From Siderastrea radians (lineage: Eukaryota; Cnidaria; Anthozoa; Scleractinia; Rhizangiidae): 64,000 nt of DNA. Shown one piece after another: positions 35,081 to 41,342 of this stretch. The stretch covers positions 51,242,418 to 51,306,417 of the forward strand of contig OZ024889.1 of NCBI GenBank assembly GCA_964017195.1, in the 5' to 3' direction. A program made the translations under genes and the position numbers. The notes under the pieces are model-generated. The model saw nothing but the letters and a program-made list of their open reading frames with translations. It was not told the DNA's origin and made no database searches. The stretch's first letter is position 1, and every line of letters begins with the position of its first letter.

Positions 35081-36104
35081 CCCCCACGACGACACCGACT
35101 ATGACCCCCACGACAACGACGACGACGATGACGACGACAGCGACTATGACCCCCACGACGACGACGACGACAGTGAGTACGAACGGGCAGTCCTCAGGGC
35201 TAAACGACTACACAACATGGTCAAATGTGAACGGTACCGGGCCGAACACCGAGAGAAACTGGTCGCCTCCAAAAAAAAGTACCGAGAAAACAATCGAGAG
35301 TTCATCGCGGTGTCCAGCCAGTGTTACAGGGAAAAACGTCGTAAACAGGTGTTGAGGGCCCGCAAGCGCTACAGGGCAAAGTATCCACAGCGCGTGGCTG
35401 AGACTAATAAGCGTTACCGGGAAAGGAATCGAACCAAGCTGAGGGAGAAGCAAAGGCGCTACCGGGAAAGGAATCGAGCCAAGCTGAGGGAGGCCCAAAG
35501 GCGCTATCGGGAAAAGAATCTGGAACACCTCCTGGCGTGTGAGGAACAATATCGGGAGACCCATCGAGAGGTGTTGAGGGAGAAAGAGAGGTGTCGTCGA
35601 GCCCGCCTGGCGGAGAAAAAGAGAACTCAAGAGAAAATGGAGGCTTTAGGACCTTTGACATTAACCATCAACCTGACGGATTATTTGAAATCCATTTCTG
35701 TGACGCAGGAATCTGTGGATACAAACGGACCTCCCAGGGACTCTCATACTCTCATTGATTTGGATTCGGGGGAATCTGTGGATACAAACGGACCACCCAC
35801 TGACTCTCATACTCTCATTGATTTGGATTCGGGGGAATCTGTGGATACAAAAGGACCGCCCAGGGACTCTCATAGTCTCATTGATTTGGATTCGGGGGGC
35901 GTGCAAGTTGCGGACTCCCCTGATTGGGAGAATGTTTCGTATTTGCAGGAGTTATTGAACGACATGTCCCCCGATGATTGGCAGCAAGTCATGAACGATG
36001 TCGAGGAGTTTCATCTGGAGGCATTGTTACCCCCTGAAGACCTCGTTCATGACATGTCATACGACGACGAGGGCGTGGATTTATTGTTTGATTTCATGTC
36101 TTAA
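34998..36104 (+). CDS. Repeat-rich acidic/basic putative regulator (ORF2) with LxCxE match
   Basis: The frame is open from before 34899, but the first ATG is 34998, giving 368 residues. It runs: an Asp-rich T-D-Y-D-P-H-D repeat region (about 20-60); six or more copies of a basic helical unit with R-Y-R-E-R-N (about 75-215), probably coiled-coil and nucleic-acid binding; three tandem 21-residue repeats starting E-S-V-D-T (codons at about 35710-35900); and an acidic C-terminus resembling an activation domain. L-A-C-E-E at 35532-35546 fits LxCxE, the retinoblastoma-binding motif of DNA tumour virus proteins. The region before 35060 looks like a shadow of ORF1, so expression as an ORF1-ORF2 product by splicing or frameshifting is possible. 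Confidence 0.65.
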   Translation: MSRVREFRSRRHRPPVSYHQSDDDTDYDPHDDTDYDPHDNDDDDDDDSDYDPHDDDDDSEYERAVLRAKRLHNMVKCERYRAEHREKLVASKKKYRENNREFIAVSSQCYREKRRKQVLRARKRYRAKYPQRVAETNKRYRERNRTKLREKQRRYRERNRAKLREAQRRYREKNLEHLLACEEQYRETHREVLREKERCRRARLAEKKRTQEKMEALGPLTLTINLTDYLKSISVTQESVDTNGPPRDSHTLIDLDSGESVDTNGPPTDSHTLIDLDSGESVDTKGPPRDSHSLIDLDSGGVQVADSPDWENVSYLQELLNDMSPDDWQQVMNDVEEFHLEALLPPEDLVHDMSYDDEGVDLLFDFMS

Positions 36105-36384
36105 CCCCCCTCGTCTCTGGCAGAACATCCGTCTCAGTATTTTGGCAGAACATTCAATCGTTTCCGTATTTGGCAGAACATTCAATCGCGACATTGTGGT
36201 AGAACGATCAAAGAGACAGTGACATTTTCATTTGTTTTTTATCAACCGGATCCTTTTGTCTACATCACAATGAACTTGGTCACAAGGGGTTCTCCAGAAT
36301 CCTGTTTGAGAATCCTGTTTGAGACAGTACAACAAACCAATCAGACATTTTCATTTTTTATTTACACAACATGTCATTAAATGT
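36105..36384. other. Convergent gene ends with short tandem repeats
   Basis: The interval between ORF2 and the minus-strand virion block holds repeats of TTTGGCAGAACATTCAATCG (perfect near 36142-36161 and 36169-36188, degraded copies either side), a doubled GAATCCTGTTTGAGA, and a minus-strand AATAAA at 36358-36363 that would end the minus-strand transcript. Confidence 0.7.
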
Positions 36385-36747
36385 TTACAATTTCAAACGT
36401 TTCTTGGCTTGCATGATTTTCTTGACCACCCGTTCCGTCTTGGTTTTCTTGCCGGGTAATCGATCAATGGCTTGGATCATCTTGGTATCGGCTTTCCATT
36501 TATCTTGCAAATTCTTAGCACGGCTGTAATCAATGTCGTGTTGTTTCGCAATCCGGTCCAAGCGATTTTTGCCGGGATCCCCCCGTTTCAGACGTTTGGC
36601 CAAATGCGTGCCAGGGCCCATGTATTGATACCCGGGCCAATGAAATTCTTTGCCGGTTTTAGCAATCCATTTTTGGACATCCACGGCCCCTCCTCGTTGG
36701 GTGCGTTTCCGTTTGATACCCCTTCTCCTCCTCCTGTGGGTGGGCAT
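36385..36747 (-). CDS. Virion phospholipase A2-like protein
   Basis: 120 residues. After an Arg/Lys-rich N-terminus with T-Q-R-G-G-A (residues 16-21) comes a parvovirus VP1-type PLA2 signature: calcium loop Y-M-G-P-G (42-46) and the catalytic H-D-x-x-Y (H70, D71, Y74), followed by a basic helical tail. In parvoviruses this domain breaches the endosomal membrane during entry, so a membrane-penetration role is inferred here. It is the last gene of the minus-strand virion cluster, 3 bases after the next ORF. The cysteines of secreted PLA2 enzymes are absent, as in parvoviral forms. Assignment is by motif; the enzyme fold has not been checked. Confidence 0.85.
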   Translation of the reverse strand: MPTHRRRRRGIKRKRTQRGGAVDVQKWIAKTGKEFHWPGYQYMGPGTHLAKRLKRGDPGKNRLDRIAKQHDIDYSRAKNLQDKWKADTKMIQAIDRLPGKKTKTERVVKKIMQAKKRLKL

Positions 36748-36750
36748 GGT

Positions 36751-37392
36751 TTACTCACTGTCGTACTGCAAACGTCTCCGTCGGGGTGGTTTGCCTTTGG
36801 CCCAATCTTCCCAACCGGGTAAGGGTTTCAATGCTTGTACTTCACGGGAGACGCCTTTGCCTTTGCCTTTGCCCTTGCCTTTGCCTTTGCCTTTGGCGGC
36901 ACCACTTTCGGTTAAATGCTTTTCCCAGGCCTTGCGTCGTTCTCGCACGGCTTGTAAACGAGTCCGGATATCCCCTCGACTGGTAGAAGGTGTCGGTTCT
37001 CTCGCGCCTTCCCTGGTAGCAGGGGTAATGGTGGGTTTGGGAGCCGACGGACCTCCTTTTATCATGCGCTTCAACCATTGTTCCACGGGTCCCGTCACCA
37101 AATCCCCGGCTTCTTCCTCTTCGTCTTCGCCTGGCGGGGCCCCCGGTGCACCGACCCCCACCCCGCCAGGAAATTGACGAATGCGTTTGGTTAACTTGAT
37201 TAATTCTTGACTCAACGGTTTGGTTTGAGCATTGACCAGGGCCGGGGGTAATTGGGGATTGGCCAACAACACATGTTTTTTAGCGGCCAGCGTCGCGGCT
37301 TTGTTCAACAAGGCATTTTCGGTGAGTTCTCCTTTGTAATATTGGACGAGTTGTTCCAAGTCCTTCTGGGGAATCATGTAGACCTCGTCCAT
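36751..37392 (-). CDS. Conserved-looking Polinton virion-cluster protein, function unknown
   Basis: 213 residues from ATG 37392. The N-terminal 65 residues are helical, containing Y-Y-K-G-x-L-T-x-N-x-L-L-N-K-A-A, a pattern I associate with proteins of many metazoan Polintons. The centre is Pro/Gly/Glu-rich and disordered. A (GK)6 run lies near residues 170-182, and the C-terminus is basic (P-P-R-R-R-R). The GGVGVG stretch (about 75) could be a protease cleavage site. Its place among virion genes suggests a structural or core protein, but nothing in the sequence proves it. Confidence 0.75.
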   Translation of the reverse strand: MDEVYMIPQKDLEQLVQYYKGELTENALLNKAATLAAKKHVLLANPQLPPALVNAQTKPLSQELIKLTKRIRQFPGGVGVGAPGAPPGEDEEEEAGDLVTGPVEQWLKRMIKGGPSAPKPTITPATREGAREPTPSTSRGDIRTRLQAVRERRKAWEKHLTESGAAKGKGKGKGKGKGKGVSREVQALKPLPGWEDWAKGKPPRRRRLQYDSE

Positions 37393-37613
37393 AGGGGTTG
37401 ACTACAATCGGCGCAAAGTTCCCCGTCTTCTATCTCACGACAGCTCTCACAAAGGCGGGACCTCAACATATGTTGGTACTCGCGATACAACAGGTGATAT
37501 TTATGCTTCCAATAAGAACAGGCGTCTTTCCACTGGTCGGTGGCCCGATTGGCCTCTTGTAACAGGGTGATCCATGTGGCCAGGGTTAACGGGTCGGTCG
37601 AGCACATTGACAT
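37374..37613 (-). CDS. Small zinc-ribbon-like protein
   Basis: 79 residues from ATG 37613; the frame is open further upstream but without an ATG. The first 50 residues are helical with several W and Y. The C-terminal part has C-E-S-C and C-A-D-C, two C-x2-C pairs nine residues apart, fitting a small zinc ribbon. It overlaps the next gene upstream by 28 bases and the downstream gene by 19, typical of this compact block. Function unknown. Confidence 0.6.
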   Translation of the reverse strand: MSMCSTDPLTLATWITLLQEANRATDQWKDACSYWKHKYHLLYREYQHMLRSRLCESCREIEDGELCADCSQPLWTRST

Positions 37614-37912
37614 AACACCTCGTGAAGTCCTTGAAACAAGCCGCGTCCTTTTTGTTGGACTAACCACTGACGACGTTTTTTGACGGAATGTCGACGACGT
37701 CCCAAATCGCGTAGCACCTTTTTATAGGGTTGAAGTTTAGCCAGCATGGGTGGGGTGACGGGAATCTTGTTTTTTAAAAAGTTCAACACCAGTTCACTCA
37801 CAGCATTGATTTGATCGGCATTGGCATGTTGTAACAACTCTTGACGTTTGGAACCATTGGCTTCTTGGAACATGGACCGTAAAAACGGTAATTGACGTCG
37901 AAGACGTTGCAT
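37586..37912 (-). CDS. Small basic helical protein of the Polinton virion cluster
   Basis: 108 residues. The arrangement R-Q-E-L-L-Q-H-A-N-A-D-Q-I-N-A-V-S-E, then L-x-x-Y-K-K-V-L-R-D-L, then K-K-R-R-Q-W-L-V-Q, matches a small protein I have seen repeatedly in animal Polintons and relatives: first half helical, second half strongly basic. The K-K-R-R tail and virion context suggest DNA condensation or core packing. The last 20 residues overlap the start of the zinc-ribbon gene. Confidence 0.75.
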   Translation of the reverse strand: MQRLRRQLPFLRSMFQEANGSKRQELLQHANADQINAVSELVLNFLKNKIPVTPPMLAKLQPYKKVLRDLGRRRHSVKKRRQWLVQQKGRGLFQGLHEVLCQCARPTR

Positions 37913-37915
37913 CGT

Positions 37916-38080
37916 TTATCGATGACGGCGACGATAGCGTTGATTGGCTTTTTGGATCGTGCGTTTTATACGTTTATCCGTTTCCAAGGCCACGGCTTTC
38001 CCCAATCCCACCATGGCAGGGACCAATAGATTTAAAAACCCGCCTCGTTGACGACGGCGTCGTCTTCTTCTCCTCACCAT
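37916..38080 (-). CDS. 54-residue arginine-rich peptide with QRGG motif
   Basis: A short frame from ATG 38080 to TAA 37916-37918. It begins M-V-R-R-R-R, continues with arginines to Q-R-G-G (11-14), then a hydrophobic stretch (about 15-31) and a basic tail ending R-R-R-H-R. It overlaps the upstream gene by seven bases and ends three bases before the next ATG, so it fits the packed order. It resembles the small cationic core peptides of adenoviruses (mu/pX type) in composition only. It is too short for routine gene callers. Confidence 0.7.
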   Translation of the reverse strand: MVRRRRRRRRQRGGFLNLLVPAMVGLGKAVALETDKRIKRTIQKANQRYRRRHR

Positions 38081-38406
38081 GGTTGACCCGTCAATAAACG
38101 TTGAAGGGCTTTGTCTTGTTTGATGAGGTCTTGCGTCTCTTTATAGCCTTGACGGGTATTGCGTTTGAAATCGGACCACCAACCCCCACCTCGTTGTCGT
38201 CGTCGGACATGTTGTACATTATCGGTAATGCCTTTTAAGGCTTGCCCCCCTAATTTGCCTAAAGCCAGTCCAAACCCAGGCGCGGGGCCTGAGAGAAACA
38301 TACTCATGCCATGGGCAATTTTATCCACCAAACGGGGTTTGCGACGTATTAAAGCGCCTCCTCGTTGTTTCCTTTTTCTGCGTCGTCGTCGTCGTTGGAC
38401 GGCCAT
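38074..38406 (-). CDS. Basic virion-core-like protein with two QRGG motifs
   Basis: 110 residues from ATG 38406, with a TATA-like CATAAAAAG at 38439-38447. The N-terminus is a run of Arg/Lys leading to K-Q-R-G-G-A (13-18). The middle is Gly/Leu/Ala-rich and hydrophobic, perhaps amphipathic, and a second R-Q-R-G-G-G-W site lies near 70. Cutting at both would release a central amphipathic peptide, a layout like adenovirus pVI/pX precursors. Processing by the element's own protease is inferred. Confidence 0.75.
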   Translation of the reverse strand: MAVQRRRRRRKRKQRGGALIRRKPRLVDKIAHGMSMFLSGPAPGFGLALGKLGGQALKGITDNVQHVRRRQRGGGWWSDFKRNTRQGYKETQDLIKQDKALQRLLTGQPW

Positions 38407-39011
38407 GGTTCTAAGAGTGTCGGACTGGGAGGGAGCGGCTTTTTATGGATCCAATAATCTTTGGGTCTCAAGGGACGAGGACATCCGTCTACATAGCATA
38501 GAGCTTCCAAGGGTTGGTACACAAAATGACCATGGTAATCTTGGAGACATCGTTTGGGTAACGGAGGGGTGAAATCCACAATGGTATCATCCAAGGTTTG
38601 CATCTTGATTAAAAATCGTTCCAGATCCTCCAAGGGAATACCCCGCACATGGGTTTTCAATTCGGTCAAGGCTTTGGCATAGGTGGTAAACGCAAATCGA
38701 CTCATGGTCACTTTAAATCGGTATTGTTTAAAATCGTTCCATCCTTTGACCACGGTGCCCACCGCTGCCAAACAGGCTACCAAGGTACTGTTGTCCAATA
38801 GCGGACCCGCAATCATGCCCGCGGCCATCAGGAGTAAGGCCATGCCATTGAACAAGGCATTGATACACTTGTAATGATTTAACATTTTTCGATAACACCA
38901 CCATTGTTGATGATAAAAAGCATACAAGGAATCCATGCGTTGTAATAATTCCGGCGGGAAGGGAAGTCCATGCTGTTTCGATCCATTCAATAACGACACG
39001 ACGGTTTTCAT
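38349..39011 (-). CDS. Membrane protein with two adjacent transmembrane segments
   Basis: 220 residues. Two hydrophobic helices lie near 48-70 (containing A-L-L-L-M-A-A-G-M-I-A-G) and 75-92 (L-V-A-C-L-A-A-V-G-T-V), separated by a short D-N-S-T turn and preceded by an amphipathic W/Y/H-rich helix. A long soluble tail ends in D-D-D-D. The topology recalls SLATT-type two-TM proteins and membrane proteins common in Polinton virion clusters. It overlaps the start of the next gene by 58 bases. A role in membrane interaction during assembly or entry is a guess. Confidence 0.7.
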   Translation of the reverse strand: MKTVVSLLNGSKQHGLPFPPELLQRMDSLYAFYHQQWWCYRKMLNHYKCINALFNGMALLLMAAGMIAGPLLDNSTLVACLAAVGTVVKGWNDFKQYRFKVTMSRFAFTTYAKALTELKTHVRGIPLEDLERFLIKMQTLDDTIVDFTPPLPKRCLQDYHGHFVYQPLEALCYVDGCPRPLRPKDYWIHKKPLPPSPTLLEPWPSNDDDDAEKGNNEEAL

Positions 39012-39013
39012 CT

Positions 39014-39952
39014 TTACGGCGATACCCGGGACGACGAGGTTTGTACGCTCGGGGCTCCTCCTTGTTTATAACTGGTGACAATGCTATTGGTCATGGTGAC
39101 ATTAGCAATTTCACGTCCTTGGGCCAACTGTTCTTGATCTTGTAACAGCATACGTAAACGTCGTTGTAAATCGGCTTGACGCAAGGTACGAGGGGGTGGA
39201 GTCTGAGATCCTCGAGGAGTGGATGGACTGGAGCCAGGTGTCCTAGGTGAACCGGGGAAAAGTCGTCGTCGTCGTCGTCCGCGTCGGCCACCACGACGGC
39301 CACCGCCACCACCACCACCTCCTCCGCCACCTCCTCCACCGCCACCAGCACCACCAGCACCTCCACCAGCACCTCCACCTGCTCCACCACCACCAGCACC
39401 TCCACCACCACCAGCACCACCACCAGCACCTCCACCACCACCACCACGTCCCCCACCACGTCCACCTCTAGTCCTAGGTCCACGGCGTCCCCTACCATTA
39501 CCCCCAGCCCCCGCCGCTGTTCGAGCACCCGCCGCCCGGGGTACGCTAGGAGGCGTCGCAGGCGTTCGAGCCCCGGACGACAAGCCAGCGCTCCCCCTAC
39601 TAAGTGGAGTGCCCGGGGAAGACTCCGGGGTGGTCTGGGGGCTTTGGAATGAGGGTGAATGGGATGCTTGACTTCCTACCCCCGCGGGGGAAGAGGCCTG
39701 TGCAGGGGGTACACCAGTCACATCGGGCCAACTCGCGATGACGTCCGCAGAGGGGATGGATTGCATAAACTCATAGAGGGGATCAGGGGGCATTTCCTCC
39801 ATGGCCACGTCGATAAGGCCTTGGTCTCCACTGAAATACAAATCTTGCCAAGCCCTTGGGGACATGACATTGCTGCTGGACGCCCCGACCCCGGCCGGGG
39901 CCACGGTATCGTACGATTGCGGGGGTTGACGGTCGTCATCATCATCGGCCAT
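39014..39952 (-). CDS. Gly/Arg-rich low-complexity protein with conserved C-terminal motif
   Basis: 312 residues from ATG 39952, with TATAAAGGG at 39985-39993. The acidic N-terminus (M-A-D-D-D-D-D) leads to a Ser/Pro-rich part (80-140), a Gly/Ala tract of about 80 residues (about 150-220, GGGA and GG runs), an RGG/Arg-rich block and a C-terminus with N-V-T-M-T-N-S-I-V-T-S-Y-K-Q-G-G (about 285-300), which I recognise as a recurring motif in Polinton virion clusters. The Gly-Ala tract resembles in composition the repeat of EBNA1. The repeat DNA is GC-rich and opens long antisense frames that are not genes. Confidence 0.75.
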   Translation of the reverse strand: MADDDDDRQPPQSYDTVAPAGVGASSSNVMSPRAWQDLYFSGDQGLIDVAMEEMPPDPLYEFMQSIPSADVIASWPDVTGVPPAQASSPAGVGSQASHSPSFQSPQTTPESSPGTPLSRGSAGLSSGARTPATPPSVPRAAGARTAAGAGGNGRGRRGPRTRGGRGGGRGGGGGGAGGGAGGGGGAGGGGAGGGAGGGAGGAGGGGGGGGGGGGGGGGRRGGRRGRRRRRLFPGSPRTPGSSPSTPRGSQTPPPRTLRQADLQRRLRMLLQDQEQLAQGREIANVTMTNSIVTSYKQGGAPSVQTSSSRVSP

Positions 39953-39988
39953 GATTACTCTCTTGTTTCCTGTTCCAAGGGGCTCCCT

Positions 39989-40642
39989 TTATACTCGTTT
40001 TTGATAGGTGCGCGTCCATCCTTCGTCTTTTAACAGGTGACTCAACAACCGTTGTTGATCGGAGGAGGCGGGGTGTAAATCCAACACCAAATACCCATAC
40101 GGTCGTGTGGTGGCTTGATGAAACGTCTCCAACGTGTCTTTCCAAGTGGTCGGAAACGATTGCAGCATGACATTGCGTACCCCTAATTGATCTCGGGGAT
40201 TCTTGAACGCCACGATGTAATGGGCATTGCGGGATATACTTTTGGCATAGCGACCCACGGGAAACATGTCTTGGCACAAGTAGAGCACCGTCACCCCTTG
40301 ATGATGCGAATGTTTGGTGAATAAATCCAACACGCGTTTATCGTGACTCCCTTCATCCATTAAATCATCCAAAACCAGGACCCCCTGTCCTTCAGGAAAC
40401 CATTGCACCAACGCCTCATGATCGGGAATCCCTTCGTGAAACACCACCCCATGATCTTGCATGCCTTGAAAACGATCTTGCCACGCCCCATAACAATAAT
40501 GCAGTTGGGTCGGTGGGGTGTCAAACAACTCCGGGTTGTCTACCAAGAGTTTTTCCGTAAACACCGTTTTACCACATCCCGACGGGCCCACCACCAAGAT
40601 AGAGGAAGGCGTATGAAAACGAAACGGTTTCCCCGTTTGCAT
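39989..40642 (-). CDS. A32-type genome-packaging ATPase (FtsK/HerA superfamily)
   Basis: 217 residues. Walker A G-P-S-G-C-G-K-T at 19-26, Walker B V-L-V-L-D-D at 88-93, and a sensor-like L-Y-L-C-Q-D near 122-127. Length and layout fit the packaging ATPases of Polintons, virophages and poxvirus A32, which pump DNA into preformed capsids. ATG 40642 follows the tRNA-like gene by 42 bases. No residue of the nucleotide-binding site is missing. Confidence 0.93.
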   Translation of the reverse strand: MQTGKPFRFHTPSSILVVGPSGCGKTVFTEKLLVDNPELFDTPPTQLHYCYGAWQDRFQGMQDHGVVFHEGIPDHEALVQWFPEGQGVLVLDDLMDEGSHDKRVLDLFTKHSHHQGVTVLYLCQDMFPVGRYAKSISRNAHYIVAFKNPRDQLGVRNVMLQSFPTTWKDTLETFHQATTRPYGYLVLDLHPASSDQQRLLSHLLKDEGWTRTYQKRV

Positions 40643-40662
40643 GATGATGATACTACCCTTAG

Positions 40663-40671
40663 AAAAAAAAA
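40663..40671 (-). terminator. Oligo-T Pol III terminator
   Basis: Nine consecutive T on the minus strand, 13 bases after the tRNA-like gene and before the ATPase ATG. Typical RNA polymerase III stop. Confidence 0.7.
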
Positions 40672-40684
40672 GGCACCTTTTTAT

Positions 40685-40772
40685 TGGAATCGGTGGGACT
40701 CGAACCCACGCACGACCCTCCTCATGTATTCGAGGGGGGATCCAAAGGCTCTACCGACTGAGCTACGACTCC
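40685..40772 (-). ncRNA. tRNA-like Pol III gene with abnormal anticodon region
   Basis: On the minus strand the 5' heptamer GGAGTCG pairs with CGATTCC at the 3' end (one G-T wobble), a GCTC/GAGC D stem closes a normal D loop, and GTGGG-TTCGAGT-CCCAC forms a perfect T arm. The A box (TAGCTCAGTCGGTAGAG) and B box (GGTTCGAGTCC) are consensus. Between D and T arms there are 38 bases that cannot form a 5-bp stem with 7-base loop; the best local hairpin is CCTC/GAGG. So it is not an ordinary tRNA: an intron, a degenerate tRNA or a Pol III small RNA are options. It lies between the ATPase and protease genes and is followed by an oligo-T stop. Confidence 0.75.
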
Positions 40773-40795
40773 GACACACGTTTTTTCCAACAAAT

Positions 40796-40801
40796 TTTAT
40801 T
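40796..40801 (-). terminator. Poly(A) signal overlapping the protease stop codon
   Basis: AATAAA on the minus strand begins inside the protease stop, so the long minus-strand transcript could be cut before the tRNA-like gene. Confidence 0.45.
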
Positions 40802-41340
40802 TAATGATTACATTGATGATACGGATGACAACAGAGTTGATACCATTTGGCTTCTTGGCCTACAATCAATTGTTGAAGGCGTTGACCGGCTTGATGGTCA
40901 TTACTAACATAATCATGATCGGAAAACTCATTTAAAAAGTCTTGCAAGGTTCGTCCACGGGCTTTGGCTTTCAAGTACAACAAGGCGTAATCACCACAAC
41001 TCTTGCTTGAAATGGCTTGCAGGGACTTGCCATTGGTCACCACATACTTCCAATGGTGGACAATCCAATCTCGTAACGGGGTAGCTTGCACGTACGTGTC
41101 CATGGGTAAAGCATAACTGTCCAGGATTTCACACACGTTTCGATCTGTCCACACCGCTAACCAATGTTGTCCCGGTTGATCGTGTGGGTCGGTATTCACA
41201 ATGTACCCTTGGGGTTGGGTCTTGATAGGACTCTTGGGTAAACGATCACAGGCCACCGTTCCGTAAAACATCGGTTTCAATTGGGGGTCGTCTCGGGCTA
41301 AATAATCCAACTGGACATTATTCAAGGCCACGTGTTCCAT
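40801..41340 (-). CDS. Adenain-like cysteine protease (ULP1/C5 clan)
   Basis: 179 residues, close to the adenovirus protease (about 200). The catalytic pattern is present: H59 in G-Q-H-W-L-A-V-W, an acidic residue (E71 or D74) in C-E-I-L-D-S-Y, Q108 in S-L-Q-A-I and C115 in S-K-S-C-G-D-Y. The Q-to-C spacing of seven equals that of adenain. In adenoviruses and Polintons it matures precursor virion proteins at Gly-Gly sites; several neighbours carry Q-R-G-G or M-R-G-G sites. Starts two bases after the capsid gene stop. Confidence 0.93.
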   Translation of the reverse strand: MEHVALNNVQLDYLARDDPQLKPMFYGTVACDRLPKSPIKTQPQGYIVNTDPHDQPGQHWLAVWTDRNVCEILDSYALPMDTYVQATPLRDWIVHHWKYVVTNGKSLQAISSKSCGDYALLYLKAKARGRTLQDFLNEFSDHDYVSNDHQAGQRLQQLIVGQEAKWYQLCCHPYHQCNH

Positions 41341-41342
41341 CT

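Noticed and set aside
39091..39671. Pro-rich, Val-rich and His-rich antisense or alternative frames over the Gly-rich gene
   Set aside because: Shadows of a GC-rich repeat on the opposite strand or other frames; no independent start context.
40403..40804. Plus-strand ORF with R-W-D-S-N-P-R
   Set aside because: A known artefact: it is the antisense of a tRNA-like gene and of the ATPase 5' end.
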